64,000 nucleotides of DNA from Cubamyces lactineus (taxonomy: Eukaryota; Basidiomycota; Agaricomycetes; Polyporales; Polyporaceae), in contig JACDTU010000010.1 of the NCBI GenBank assembly GCA_022376465.1, forward strand, positions 1,178,001 to 1,242,000, in the 5' to 3' direction. The translations under genes were made by a program, and so were the position numbers. Positions 12,873 to 24,918 of this stretch are shown here, piece by piece. Position 1 is the stretch's first letter; each line of letters begins with the position of its first letter. The notes beneath the pieces were generated by a model. The model did no database searches. It saw only the letters and a program-made list of their open reading frames with translations, and was not told the DNA's origin.

Positions 12873-13676
12873 CCGAGCAATGATATAGTAGATTCCAACA
12901 CATATCATTTATACTGTGCGAGGTATTGCCGTGGTGAAGCTTCATATGAGATGTGTGGAAGATGAACGATAGTGCGGGCCTCGGTACGTTTCTAGTGGTT
13001 GCTTCACAGAGATTCCTAAGTTAACGTATTATTCTCCTATAGGCAGCTATTCAAGCGATTTCTCTCGTGCGCAATTTACATAATCCTGTCGTGCAGCGCA
13101 GTGCGTACTGGCGTTCGAGTATCGGCCAAGACGCCGCAGGCGTTCGGCCTGTATAGCAAGCCCCTAGTTCAATTCTTCCTCACTTCCTATGCACAATTGC
13201 TGCGTCAAACCGTAATGCGGCTACCTCCTTCCCTAGCTCAGGCGTGCGAGTGTTCTCAGCATCAATCATGGTGTCTCGAGCTACAGCCTGTCCAAGAGAT
13301 GTGGCGGCGTCAAGCTCCTTAGACACTTCGACAATCGTCATCCTTCAAATTGGGTCATATGCAAGTGCTGGAAAATAGTGTACAATAGGCAATGGGACCT
13401 AAACATCCCATGTACTTTTCGTAAGCTCTCTACTCTAACGAGGAGGCGAAGGCCAGCCAGCCGCAGGACTATATATAGGTACAGTAGAAACGGGGAAGGG
13501 CGGTATTGGGGGGGAACACGGCAGCACTGATCGTGAGGTAGCGTAGCGTGCGACAACAGGGATAAGTAGAGCAATAAAACAAGATAGTGAGGGGTTAAGG
13601 AGTGGGTGTTGGTGATATGGGATATGAGGGTGCGCGAGCGGAGTGTGGTGTGGTATGTACTAGGGAATTTCACGAT
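12873..13676. other. convergent intergenic region
   Basis: About 800 bp between the 3' ends of NDUFB2 and the G-alpha gene. Short frames are present but none has a recognisable domain. Confidence 0.5.
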
Positions 13677-15723
13677 TCAAAGCAGCGTCGTCTGATGGAG
13701 GATGTCCACAAGGATAACGTCTCGGACTGTAAAGGCGGGATCAGGAACGTTCATACAGAGACGTATAAGGGGCGAACTCACTGCTATTGAGCACCGCGGC
13801 CATTAGGGTAGGATCCTGTACCACCGGTCAGCTTGTCTACCCATCGCTCTACAGCGTCCAGTGACTATACGCACGATTGCACACGTCATATGTACATGCA
13901 GCTGACGCTTGCGGGGCGAGCAGGCACGGTGGATATCCATCATTTCTTTCCGGAGGTCTGTGAAGACGCAACGACAGCGGTCAGAGTCGTTGAACTCTAT
14001 TGCCAAAGGCCAGATAGAACGAGGCGAGAATCACTCACAGTTAGCGACAGCTTCTGTAGTATTTGGTTCGTCGCGGCCATAGTCTATGACATAGTCGCTG
14101 AATCGGATGCCTGAAGGTGTCGTATTCAGCGATACAGCGGAACAGAATTGCAAGGCACCGTGCTTACCAGCCTTCAGCTTCGACTTGAGCAGGTCAGCCT
14201 TGTTGAGTAGCAGAATGAAGGTGGCCTTGCTGAGAAGCTTGCTCCGACAGACAGTTTGCCATAGCTCCATTGAGTCGTACTAGACGCTCGCACAGTCAGC
14301 ACACGTGAAAGGGTGTAGATGGCCATGGTACGCACCAGTCTGTTTACCGACCGATCTTCGGACAGCCGTTGGTTGAAACTGCTCATCGGGCACAAGAAGA
14401 TCATCGCGTTCACTAGAGGAATATGAGCCACAGTCCTATGAACGGCTCTATGGTGCTCACCGTCCTCGAAGTACGACGCCCATGAAGCTAGACAAGGAGT
14501 CAACTTGGTCAGCTATGCGTTTAAGTGCGATGTGCATGGCCCTGCTTACCACGCTGGCTCCTCTGACCGCCGACATCGTAGAACACCCACTCCGCACCCT
14601 TTTCCGCGGCTAGCAAATCGAGGTATGTCGTTACAATCAGACGCAGATACAAGGGAATAGTCAGAATATGAGCATACCAGTCTCCATAGTCATTCGATAC
14701 TCCTCTACACCGACCGTTCGTAGACGTGCGCGCAAGATGTCATCTGTATATCGTGTGAGATGAGGACGGCACCCGGAGCAACAAGCAACCCACCTGGAGT
14801 CGGCGTGTAATTCATGTCGGCAACGCGTTCTGCATTCTCGAGGAAGCTATGCCGCTGGTCAGAACTAGCCTAGAGGACAGAGAAAAGACTTACTATCTCG
14901 AGTGATGGTGGAGGTCAACGCCTTCCTGCTCTAAAGCGCGGATGGCGGGGCTCTTCCACAATGCTACAATATCGCTCTTGCACGCGTCCAAGATCCGACG
15001 CGTCGACTCGAGTTCACTCGAGTTCGACTGGACCCTGGACTGCGAGCGACCCCTCCGGATGAACGACTTCCAGCCCATGCCACCGCGAACTGTGACCTCC
15101 GGTGCAGCGCTGGTATGCAGAGTGGGCTTGTCGTCCGTTGGTGATGACACCGGAGAGTTTTCCGAAGAGAAACACCGCGTCAAACTCAACTCGACCTGCT
15201 TCAACGGCGCCAGGCGCATTTGGAACATCCGGTAGTCCCTGTTTGGGTCGCCTTTCTTTCCGCCAGAGCCACTGTTCGTGTTGGAGAGGACGTAGAGGAG
15301 GTAGTTGACGAAGCGGACGAGATTGAGGTGGATGACTGCGCGCCACGCTTCCCTCTCCGCGTGGAAAGAGGACGGGCAGAAGTAGAGCTGGAAGTTCTTG
15401 ATCATTGTTGACTTGCCCGACTCGGCTTGCCCTATCGTTCGAAGAGGGGAATATGTTGGCTATGATTTGTACGGAGGTTTTATGACGTCGCCATACCTAG
15501 CAGCAGAATCTTCGTCTGAGGACGATGCTTCCGAAGCTCCTGCCTCTCCTGCTCGAGAGCGCGGTCGATTTCATCGCTACAAAGTTGTCAACGGATAGAA
15601 ATGTTGATGGCGAGCTGAGTGGGCGTACCTGATCCTCTTTGCCTCCTTCTCCGCCGCTAGCCGGGCGGCCTTGTCTGCTTCGCTCTCGTTCTTCGGGGGG
15701 AGGGGAGGCCAGAGAGTGGACAT
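13677..15723 (-). CDS. divergent heterotrimeric G-protein alpha subunit
   Basis: A GTP-binding signalling subunit that should act under seven-helix receptors at the plasma membrane. It starts MSTLWPPLPPKNESEADK, so it lacks the usual Gly-2 myristoylation site. Motifs in order: P-loop LLLGQAESGKST, then MIKNFQLYFCP; an insertion in the helical domain (Ser/Pro-rich, SSENSPVSSPTDD, then RRGRSQSRVQS); switch I LRARLRTVGVEEY with the Arg and Thr expected for catalysis and Mg binding; DVGGQRSQR; LLLNKADLLKSKL for NKxD; TCAID in place of TCAT; and the typical end ILVDILHQTTLL. The last two exons are small and were resolved by phase (AGC A|TC CGA). Introns number about ten. It belongs to the diverged G-alpha types expanded in Agaricomycetes rather than the conserved Gpa1 type; I infer that from the sequence departures. 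Confidence 0.9.
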
Positions 15724-17347
15724 TTACAGAAGCAGAAGGGATCTGGAGGGGGAGACCCGGGCAGACTGACGACCGCGGCGACGAAGACCACCGGGGAGCG
15801 AACGTGCAAAGGGTATAAAAGATTAATGCTGGCGTGCATTGCGTCCGGGAGGGTATTGTATCGATGTGTGGCGCCCAGTTCGGCGAGGCCGATAGACGAA
15901 ACGGTGCTAAGACCGTGATCTTGCGGCGCGGCGCAGTTGCCATTCACGTTTTGCCTTCCTGGGAGAAGCGTTGATGCGCCTCCTACCCGAGCCGTACGCG
16001 ATCGCTTCCTTCCCCTTCGGGCACCGCATGCGGACTTGTGCGCGTTTGGCACACAGGCGCCTCGCTCATCCGTGCCTGTTGGCCTCCCGCTCTCTTGCCT
16101 ACCGTAGCTGTGGCAGCGGCGCGTGGCCTGAGCGTTGCCATCCAGGGCTCGCTATATATCTGCAACACACGTTAGAGGACGGGCAATTTCATCGTTGCCC
16201 GCGCGCGACCGCACACCTCGCTGACTGAGCGCGAAGGATCCGTCCGTAGACTCCGTGCAAAGCGGGAGCAAGGAGTCTTTCGACGGCGGCCAAGCATGTT
16301 GCAGGCCGCACGCCCGCTCCGATTCGCTCGGCGCAGAGGCCCGCAAGCCCCGTACCCCAGCCCCGCGTTTTCTGTGCTTTTCTCTCCTCGGCGCCTCAAC
16401 TGTTCTCGCGCAGATTTTGGCATTCACCATCGACCAACGTCTCCAACGATGATGATGAATGCAAGCGTACCAGTTCATCCGGAGCAAATGTGTCATTGCT
16501 GGGTCGACTGACTGCACCCGTTGGACGGATGCGGCACCGCAGCCTTGGCCTGATGCCAGACTTTGTAGTCGTTGACTGAGGAATTGACCACGAGCGAACG
16601 CATACATCCCGGATGGATTCCCAGAGGAAGTAGTTTCAGTGCAAAGGTTCAGGAAGAGAGTCAGAATCCGCTCCTGGAAACATCCCGATCCGCAATCGCT
16701 CTAGATGGACGTTCGATGAGAAGTTCTGATAGCGGCGTGCGCCCAGCAAGTACTTAGCAGATCCTGCATGGTCACTGATTTAGATTACCGATCTACCGAA
16801 CAGTCATCCAACCACCCGGGCCCTACTTAGTAAGGTACCCCGGAGACTTCTCTCCTCCTGAGATGACCTATGTCCAAGCGTCAGATCCGAGGTAAGTAGC
16901 CTCAAGACTCAAGTGCATGGCTTCTAGCTAGCGGACTAGTATACTACACTAGTAGTACACGGCACGCCATGAGGCCTGAGGTCATGTCGTGATCCCGGCG
17001 GATGCAGAAGTGCCTCATTGCAGCAGCTATATGTCAAAACCAATGCATAATGCCATGGCCTGGCCCAATACGCAGGATCGCTCCCAGCATGAATGGATGC
17101 GGTCTCATTCGAACATGACACTGAGCAACACTCATGTTTGGAAAGTGTAGAATTGGCAGAGTGTCTGAATCCTCGTTCCTGTCGTACCGGCAACCCTGAG
17201 TCAAGTTTACGGCATTCCAGACACAGCCCGTGATCAGAGTTTAGATTGACTTGACCTGGCGGATCCAAGTATGATACGAGACTATACTGGAAGTCTGGAA
17301 GGCACACATTCTGCCTCACGCACATCGAAATCTACTCGACGTTCTGC
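15724..17347. other. intergenic, nothing assigned
   Basis: About 1.6 kb between the G-alpha start and the aldo-keto reductase stop. It should hold the G-alpha promoter. I find no chain of exons with recognisable protein features, so it could contain a small unknown gene or none. Confidence 0.4.
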
Positions 17348-19025
17348 TCAGCCCCAGAGCGCCAGGTCTACCTTCTCGCCATAACGACCGCCTTTGACGG
17401 GACGTTCCTCCAGGACGCGTGCGATCTCTTCTTTCTCTGCTTCGGTAAGGACCACGTCGCCCCCTGCAAGATTCTCCAGGACGCGCTTCTTGCTCCTGCG
17501 ATCAATGTACGACTTCAGTGTGCAATGCGCATCATGAAAGGAAGGACTACTGACGAAGAACCAGGGAGAGGGATCACCTTGTCTCCGAGGGAGCCGACCC
17601 AGCCGATACAGAGTTGAGCGGCGGTGCAGCCCTTCTCTGCAGCAATGCTTCTGAGAGCGTCGGCGATCGCAACGTTATGGCGCAAATTCTACAGGATCGT
17701 GGACACTTTTAGAGCGATCGGTCACCGAACCTCACTGCATTGGCATACCTCTTCTTGGAAGCGAGTGTAGTGGTTGCGCATGTCATCAGCTGCATATGCG
17801 AGAGCTATGAGCCTGTCCCGGACATTGAGAACGCTTCCACAAACGTACGGTGCAAATCTTCCGGCTTCGTGATAGTACCAGTCAGTAGACCCCTTCCGAG
17901 CGGACTGTATACAGAGCCCGTGAGTATACATGAGTGGCAGAGAAAACGAGCGGAGAACGCACGAATATCCCGCAACAGCTATCCCAAGCTCCGCAGCAGT
18001 GGCTATGACTATATAGAAAGTCGCGAAGGGATCAGACGGCCTGCGGTGTTGGGTTTGGGAGGCGTTTTCACCTTTCTTAGTCTCTTCCTCGTAAGATGTT
18101 GGGCTGACTTCGATCTCGACGATGGAAATCGGGTGTATCTACAGCATGCGTTGGACGGAGTAAGTCTCGGTTATGTTAGCAACGTGAACCTGCGAATTGA
18201 ACGTACCGAGTTGCCCCGCCGCAGCGTGCTTGCAGAACATTCGGATAGACCAACATGATCGAACTTGCCTTCGCTAACTAGCTGGGCGAGCGTTTTGACT
18301 GTGTCTTCCACGCTGACTTTGGGGTCGATGCGAGCGGGCTGGAACAGGTCCAGCTTCTTGGTGCCATTCAAGGCGCGCAGGACTTCGTCCACGGAACGCC
18401 TCAAACCCTCTGGGCTGACGTACGACGATTTTTGTTAGCGGCCGAGGTTCATGAGCATGCGAAAACCGGGAGGATGTAATACCTGCAGTCAATCTGCAAG
18501 TCGTCGATGCCCGGCTTGCAGGCACCCTGTGATCGCTGTCAGTCACCGATACGTTGAGATAGATGTTATGTCATATACCTTGACGGAAAGGAACGTCTTC
18601 TCAGCGTATTCTGGGTACTTCGCATAGAAGCGGGCCAACATTTCCAAGTTGGCCGTACTGCTGTCATTAGCGTAAAAAGCACCTTTGAACCAATTTCAGT
18701 GCTAGCGACGGATGGGAGTGAATGAAATGATGTACCGCTATTGAGAAGCATCTTCACACCGGACGGGAGAGTGTCAACTCCAGCCTTGATTGTCTCGAAG
18801 GCTTCTTCGTCAGGGATAGGAACAGGCCGCCATCTGTTGTGTTACGATGTTAGTGCAGTGCACGGGCAACAACTACACCCCTACGCACGTCATCATCATC
18901 AGGCCATGCTATATAGGTAGACGTTAGCCCCCTGCGAAATGAGTCCACTGATATACCGTACTCACAGCGACCTTGCCCACAGTGATATGGGATGCAGTCC
19001 CGCCGAGCGTAGTGGTAACAACCAT
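17348..19025 (-). CDS. aldo-keto reductase, pyridoxal-reductase (Plr1) type
   Basis: A cytosolic NADPH-dependent carbonyl reductase. It starts MVVTTTLGGTASHITVGKVA, then HGLMMMT and WRPVPIPDEEAFETIKAG, DTLPSGVKMLLNSG and ANLEMLARFYAKYPEYAEK. Next come FLSVKGACKPGIDD, LNGTKKLDLFQPARIDP, SVEDTVKTLAQLVSEGKFDH with VGLSECSA, HPISIVEIEVSPTSYEEE and VIATAAELGIAVAGYS. The C-terminal part reads AAQLCIGWVGSLGDKVIPLPG, with the cofactor-phosphate site as SKKRVLENLAG, and the protein ends VDLALWG. The order and spacing match the AKR family that reduces pyridoxal to pyridoxine, as in fission yeast Plr1; the true substrate is not shown. About nine introns. The stop is TGA at 17348-17350. The first exon is well defined by ATG and a donor after GGCAAGGTCGCT. 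Confidence 0.87.
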
Positions 19026-20326
19026 TGTTAAAGGTTAATGCGATGAGTTGAAGGCTTGTGTTGTTGGATCGACGAGTGTTGTGAAGTGAACCTACGGTGC
19101 TGACAAGAGAACCGCTACATATATACCTCGACGGGATGTTTAACCAGAGTCGCATCATCGTGGGCGGCCACCGCTGCGGCATACAAGAAAAAGAACTGAC
19201 AAGGGTAGTTGTGCATTCACACCTGCCAAGCGAAGTGGAAGAGGTCTACCGGAGACTGCTGACACTTGCTTCAGTGAAGGCGATGTCACGGAGGCCGATG
19301 AGCATACCGTGTCTTTGACGAACCAGAGTGTCCGAGAGCGGGCGCATCGCTTGAAGCTGCAGTGATCGGCATAGTGGTGGGTCTTCAAACAAGGGAACAG
19401 TGCCGGGATGGCTCGCCGCTCGGTGGACAAACGTTGAGCGTCATTCGCTCATTCGCCGAGCCTGATCCCTAACGCCTCTCATTTCATATGCGGCTGAGCG
19501 CGCGATGTTCGTCAATTTCGTTAACGCTATCTCGTTCGGCGACTTACGAGGTGAACATTCGGCTAGGATAAGCTGACCCACACACATTCCGCCCTCGAGG
19601 CGCATTGTGGATACGTGCACGCCTTCGTGCACAACGTCCGAGCAGCTTTACTGTCAGGGCTGCTGCGACAGGTGGTACCGGCGGCTCTGTTAACACCGCG
19701 CGGCGGATCTCCTGGTGGGTTGTGTGTGCGGGTGAGCGATAGGCGGATCAGCTGGTTACAAAGTATGGTCTGAATGCCATATGTCCCCGTATACTGTGGT
19801 AGTTAGTCCCGCGTCGATCGAATGTCAAGCATCTGGCGGGAAGAATGAAGCCTGAAGACGACCAAGGCCCACCAAGCGAGTTGAATACGGGGCCGTTTTG
19901 TGCTGTACCAGGACGTTTATGATGTGAGGTTGATTATTCTGCTACAATTTGCGCTCGTAGGTCATGGTGGGGACGAAAGCTGGACGAGCATGACTTGAAT
20001 GTGCACCAGATAGTTAGGCGCCAGAGCATCGGATGCGATACCAAATATGGACACAGCCCCGGCGTCTGCCGGAGACCCAGTACGGACGTGTGTATCGACT
20101 TCTCGCAACCGCTGCACGCTACACAGGCCGTCAAGACTATCGGTGAGTACCCTACGTCCCTGGAATCGCTGCGACAGAGCTCTGTTGGTCCTGGATAATG
20201 CATCGGCTGGATTCTGGACGAAAAGAAGACGGGATTGAGGCTGGATGGGATCGAGCGATTCTGGATGAAGCTCTGTGAGTGCAATTTTGGCTGACTTCTG
20301 CTATTCCTCCTAGGTCATTCCCCACC
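19026..20326. other. intergenic with possible 5'-UTR intron of RPS18
   Basis: Divergent region between the aldo-keto reductase and RPS18. A short GT..AG segment at 20275-20313 just before the RPS18 start could be a leader intron, though 39 nt is short. A minus-strand frame at 19441-19632 is open but unsupported. Confidence 0.35.
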
Positions 20327-20965
20327 ATGTCTCTCGTCGTGCCTGAGCCCCACCAGCAATTCCAGGTGCGTTCGCGGTCCGTGGGATGCATAAGTCAGCA
20401 GGGAATTCACACATCGCAATTTAGCACATCTTGCGTCTCCTCAACACCAACGTTGATGGCAAGCGCAAGATCATGTACGCCTTGACTGAGATCAAGGGTG
20501 TTGGTCGTCGTTACGCCAACCTTGTCTGCAAAAAGGCCGATGTCGACCTCAACAAGCGGTATGTCTCAGGAGCTATGACTGGAGAGGTCTTTCTGCTCAC
20601 GTAGAGGAACACAGCGCTGGCGAGCTTAACTCCGATGAGCTCGAGCGTCTCGTCACTATCATCCAAAACCCCACTCAGTTCAAGATCCCCACCTGGTTCC
20701 TGAACAGGCAGCGCGACATCGTGGACGGCAAGAACTCGCAGATTCTTTCCAACGGTGTTGACTCTAAGCTCCGTGACGATCTTGAGCGGCTGAAGAAGAT
20801 TCGTGCGCACCGTGGTCTGCGGCACTTCTGGGGCCTCCGTGTCAGGGGCCAGCACACCAAGACGACTGGTATGTACAGAGTGCAATGTCGGGCGCCAAAG
20901 TTGCTTATAGTTTTCGTTCAGGTCGTCGGGGCAAGACCGTCGGTGTGTCGAAGAAGCGTGGTTAA
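20327..20965 (+). CDS. RPS18: 40S ribosomal protein S18 (uS13)
   Basis: A structural component of the small ribosomal subunit head that contacts the P-site tRNA and the large subunit. Four exons splice to [125 protein letters not shown] and [13 protein letters not shown]. The helix-hairpin-helix [11 protein letters not shown] and the basic C-terminal [11 protein letters not shown] are diagnostic. About 156 residues, the expected length. The start has CCCACCATG. Introns sit after TTCCAG, after AACAAGCG and after ACGACTG. Confidence 0.97.
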
Positions 20966-21393
20966 ACGCTTTCTCGGTTTCCCTGCTTCTCACATATTTT
21001 CATCGACGGCGGTATTATGTTCACTATGTGATGTATCTCTCCATGCAATAATACCAACGAGCCATGACATGCTGTCCCCTGCTTTCCTGTCTCTCAAAAT
21101 GTACCTTTTATTGCCCTTGTGCACTCGTGAAACTGCAGCATGCCTGAGATGGCTCCGTAGCAAGTGCTTGAATCCTTTGGATGCGGGCGTAAATCCTCCC
21201 AAAGCGGTATAAGGGAGCTAGAACATTCTGGGACAGTTCGGGCGCTTGCTGGTACTCCGCCATAAACGCCAGAGCTCGAGATTAAGAGCTGCAGTGCTTT
21301 CTCGTTCGCTCTTCTTGCCTCTACATCATCATATCACGTATAATGACCTCTACAGCATGGGCGAATCCCTACTACCTTCACCCCTGGTTCAAG

Positions 21394-22413
21394 ATGCCCT
21401 CACTCAAACGCAAGGAGCTAAGCAGTGACGAAGAGGACGCGCCCACCACCCCCATCCGCGCCGCGTCTCTCGACCATCGCCGCTCACTCTCGCCCGCCCC
21501 GAGCCCTAAACGGCGCAGGTGCGACGTTCTCGAAAGTGGTATGTCGCAGCTGACTCTCGATGGCCGGCCCATACCACCATCACCAGCCCAATTCGCCCCC
21601 GGCCAGTTCCCTAGCGTGACACCCGCCGCTGCGTTTCCCACCGCGCCGACGGTCCAATACCCCGACGCGCTCCCGCCCGCCACACCGCAATGGACCGACG
21701 CGCGACTCGCACCGAACGTGACGCAGCTGCCTACCACGGCCGTCCCGACGTCTGTTGTCCTGCCCGGGTCCGTCGAGGAGCCGACGTCCCCCGAGACGGT
21801 CGTGGAGGAGGAGGAGGCAGACGCGCCGGAGGTGTCGATGAAGGTCCCGTCGTGGTACGAAATCGAGAAAGACCGTACGTCCACCCTTCCTCCCTCGTCG
21901 TCGCCGCCGACCGTCCGGCGCCCGGCTCGTCCGACTGTAGTTGACGCTTCCTCCTCCTCCGGCTCCTCGGAATCCGGCGACACAGGCATCGTCATCACCG
22001 ACCTCGAAGACTCTGACTCAGAAGACAGCGACGCTGCGGGCGCAAAGGCCAGAAGCACACCCACCGCGGACGCGGATGCCGACTCACCACAGTTCACCAT
22101 CTCCTCTGCGCTGCTCGATCGTCTTCCGAAGCCACATACGCTCGGCCCGCTCGCGCCGGAGTCGTCCAGCGCGAACAACGCGCTCGTGCTGTATCGCCCG
22201 CTGCCAATACCCGTCAAGACGGACGAGGATGAAGATACTCGGACACCACGGGAGGAGGAGGACTCGCCAAGCATAGAGGAGGTGGTGGAGACGGAGGACG
22301 TGCCTGTCATGGAAGACGAGCCAATACCCATGGACGACCAGATAGAGTTCACGCCAATTGTAGAGTCGGTAGGCGAGCCTGCGGACGAGCCAATGGACAT
22401 CGAGATGCTTTGA
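21394..22413 (+). CDS. acidic, Pro/Ser-rich disordered protein
   Basis: An open frame of 339 residues from the ATG of MPSLKRKELSSDEED; an in-frame ATG at 21343 would add 17 residues. The N-terminal basic motif PKRRRCD could serve as a nuclear localisation signal. The middle is Pro/Thr-rich. A short conserved-looking segment, VPSWYEIEKDR, is followed by Ser/acid-rich low complexity, then SSANNALVLYRPLPIPV and a strongly acidic C-terminus ending PADEPMDIEML. I do not recognise a domain. A small intron after EIEKDR is possible but not needed. The frame, length and acidic bias make it a real gene rather than chance; the opposite strand is also open over the same span, which reflects codon bias. 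Function unknown. Confidence 0.7.
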   Translation: MPSLKRKELSSDEEDAPTTPIRAASLDHRRSLSPAPSPKRRRCDVLESGMSQLTLDGRPIPPSPAQFAPGQFPSVTPAAAFPTAPTVQYPDALPPATPQWTDARLAPNVTQLPTTAVPTSVVLPGSVEEPTSPETVVEEEEADAPEVSMKVPSWYEIEKDRTSTLPPSSSPPTVRRPARPTVVDASSSSGSSESGDTGIVITDLEDSDSEDSDAAGAKARSTPTADADADSPQFTISSALLDRLPKPHTLGPLAPESSSANNALVLYRPLPIPVKTDEDEDTRTPREEEDSPSIEEVVETEDVPVMEDEPIPMDDQIEFTPIVESVGEPADEPMDIEML

Positions 22414-22910
22414 ACCAATCACGATCTCCCTTCGCATGCTGTACGATTACAGTTCATCTCGGAGCGGCTGAACTGGCTACTTAGAAGTGCTGGCGAATCG
22501 TTGTGCGTGCCTTGTTTCTCGTCGACATGTATCTTATTGCACGTAGTTACGCTGCGTTTAATTCTAAGTTTCGGTTGGACTTGTGATGGTAAGGAACGTA
22601 GGACACCCGAGAAAGAGACTGCAGTAACCAAGATTCTACGGACGCTGAGACGCTGAGAGAAGGAGAGAGACAGCGAAGACTGATACAGAGCTAATAGCGC
22701 AATTAGGGGAATAAAGTAAACGGGGGACATGACCGGGAGAGCAAACCAACTGCAGACACGAACGCGCATCACGACGTCGAGACTCGAGAGGATTTGGCAA
22801 AGAGACGCGAATCTGGAACATGGAACGTCCACCACCACCCCATACCGTGACTTATGTTTTACACATCCGCCTCTCTCATACTGACCTCTTCAGCCTCCCG
22901 CCTTGTCATT
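22414..22910. other. convergent intergenic region
   Basis: Three-prime regions of the acidic protein gene (+) and HAP2 (-). No feature is recognised. Confidence 0.5.
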
Positions 22911-24720
22911 TCACTTTTGGTTCGCCGCAGCCCCGGGGAAGTGGAGCAAATCGCTCCCGCGGCGCTGCATGTCGCCCTTGATGCCCTCCGCAGAGATGTT
23001 CATGACCGTATGCTCGGGCGCGCCGTACAAACGTTCGGTCCGGTTGATGTGCGTCGCGTGGTGCCGCGCATGAGCGTGCGGGTGCGGGACGTGATGCATC
23101 TGCATCGCGGCCTGGTACTGTCCGCGAAGAGCCAAATTCGGCGGGGGCAGAGGCTGAGCCTGCGCTTGCGGCTGCGAGCCTGCCGCATGGCCTGGTTGTC
23201 CGGCGTGGATGTGTGTGTGCTGGCCCTGGCGGACGTGCGCAGCCTGTCCCGGTTGGCCTGCGTGCGCGTGCGCGTGGGTGTGTGCGCCAGTGCGTGCAGC
23301 CTGGCCGTTCCCGGCAGCGAAGTGCGCGCGAGCAGCAGCAGCGTCGTGAGTTCCCGGGGGAAGACGGGCGTGCGGCTCGGGTTTCGGCACGTGATCGAAG
23401 GGGTTTAGAGGGTCGGGAACCGTGGGCGGTGAGAGCGGGGCAGACTGGAAGCCTACGTTCATGAGGTTGATGGGTGTCGTGCTGTGCCCTAGTGCGAGAT
23501 AGGACGACGGGGCAGATTGAGGGGGGTGGGGGGACTGTATGCTAGGGACCTGCGGGGGTTGGGCATGCTGCGGTTGTGGGATGGGCGATGGCTGAGGCCT
23601 AGACTGCTGCTGTTGCAGCCTTTGTTGTTGCTGTTGCTGCTGCTGCTGCTGCTGTGAAGGCTGCGTCGCTGTGGGTTGTTGTTGTGGCTGAACCTGTGGT
23701 TGCAGGCTCGGTGCAGGCTGGGGGCGCGGCTGCAGGAGCGGTTGGCCCTGAGTGGCAGGTGGTGGGCGGATCTCACGCTGCTTATCTGCTTGTGGAGGCT
23801 GCGCTTGGGGGACGGCAGGCTTTGAGATCTCAGAAGGGGAGTCGACGGACATCTGGATATCTTTAGGCGAGTCCATCGAGGCATCGAGGTCCTCTTCGCC
23901 TTCGCCGTCGATCGATGCAGTGCCGGAGGGGCCGGCTTCGGCCTCCTGGTTGGCTTTCTGGGCAGCAATCTCTTCTGCGGTGAGGAAGCGGCCGCCGGGT
24001 CCACGGGGACGGCGCATAGCATGTTTATGCCGAGACTCGTGCAGGTACGGCTGGGGACCAACGGGTGAGCAAGCGCAAGATGAGACGAGCACGATCGGGC
24101 GCACCTTTCTCTGTTTGGAGAGCCTGTGCACCTCCTCGAGGCGTGCCCTGGCTACGCGACGCTTGAGGATGCGGTAGTACTGCTTGGCGTTCACGTAGAG
24201 AGGCTCCTCGTCCATGGGGGTGTCATCTTGGATCTGGTCTACCGGGGGCTCGTTGGCGGACTCCCGCGGCTGAGATTGTTGCTGCTGTTGCTGGGAGGGA
24301 GGCGGAGCCTGTGGTTCAGACTGCGCCTGGGGCAGGTGGTGTTGAAGGAAGAGGTGGGGAGAATGGGGAATGGGGGTAGTGGCGGGCGAAGGGCCGGGGG
24401 AAGGATGGCGGGATGCATGGGCGAGGGGGTGTGCGAGGTGTGGGTGCTGCTGGTGTTGATGCGGATGGGGGTGCTGGTGTTGGTGTTGTTGGTGCTGGTG
24501 CTGGTGAGGATGCTGGTGTTGGTGCTGAAACGGATGCTGGTGGGGGTGCTGTTGGTGCTGCTGGGGCTGAGGATGGTGTTGTTGCTGCTGCTGGGAGTAG
24601 AGGGAGTAGAGGGGGTTGTTCTCTGTGTGGAGGTGAGGGGTATGTTTTTGTGAGCAGGGCGGGGAACGTACGGTAGTCTTGATAAGGGTTTGAATTGAAG
24701 AGATGATTGACGGGGTCCAT
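22911..24720 (-). CDS. HAP2: CCAAT-binding factor subunit HAP2 / NF-YA
   Basis: The DNA-contacting subunit of the trimeric CCAAT-binding complex, acting in the nucleus with HAP3 and HAP5. The start is [16 protein letters not shown]; a short intron leads to [15 protein letters not shown] and a long His/Gln/Pro-rich stretch. The core reads [35 protein letters not shown], then, after a 54 nt intron at 24051-24104, [20 protein letters not shown] and [12 protein letters not shown]. The first part binds the HAP3/HAP5 dimer and the second contacts CCAAT. Tyr replaces the more usual His or Asn in QYxRIL. The C-terminal half is Gln/His/Ala-rich (for example [15 protein letters not shown]) and ends [10 protein letters not shown]. 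The family core is only about 60 residues, so most of this roughly 600-residue protein is low-complexity activation-type sequence. It is head-to-head with the SAP protein gene, 198 bp apart. Confidence 0.95.
23617..23656. repeat. CAG/CAA-type trinucleotide repeat in HAP2
   Basis: A run of CTG/TTG triplets on the plus strand, read on the minus strand as CAG/CAA, encoding a glutamine tract of HAP2. Such tracts are length-variable hotspots. Confidence 0.8.
24428..24610. repeat. GGTGTT/GGTGCT-type low-complexity repeat in HAP2
   Basis: Imperfect six-base units (GGTGTT, GGTGCT, GGATGC) on the plus strand encode the alternating His, Gln and Pro of the N-terminal region of HAP2 on the minus strand. 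Confidence 0.8.
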
Positions 24721-24918
24721 GATTTGTGGGATGAGTATGTGATTGGCCGAGCACTGGAGGACGTCCGCCTGGCCAACCAGCTGCAACAAGCCCTCGCCCA
24801 GTAAGATGTCGTCTCCCTCCCTTTCCCTCATTGGTCAGCGTCACGCTTCCTCCCGCCAGTTCCTTTTCTGGCCATCAAGGCGCCTACCTCCTTCCCCACT
24901 CTCCACCACCAACCAGCC

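Noticed and set aside
21378..22418. Long minus-strand open frame of 346 residues opposite the acidic protein gene
   Set aside because: It mirrors the plus-strand codon bias (Ser-rich antisense of acidic codons) and has no domain; the plus-strand frame has better start context and composition.
23600..24610. Repetitive triplet region considered as a CRISPR-like or satellite array
   Set aside because: The units are codon-sized and in frame with HAP2, coding Gln/His/Pro; there are no spacers.
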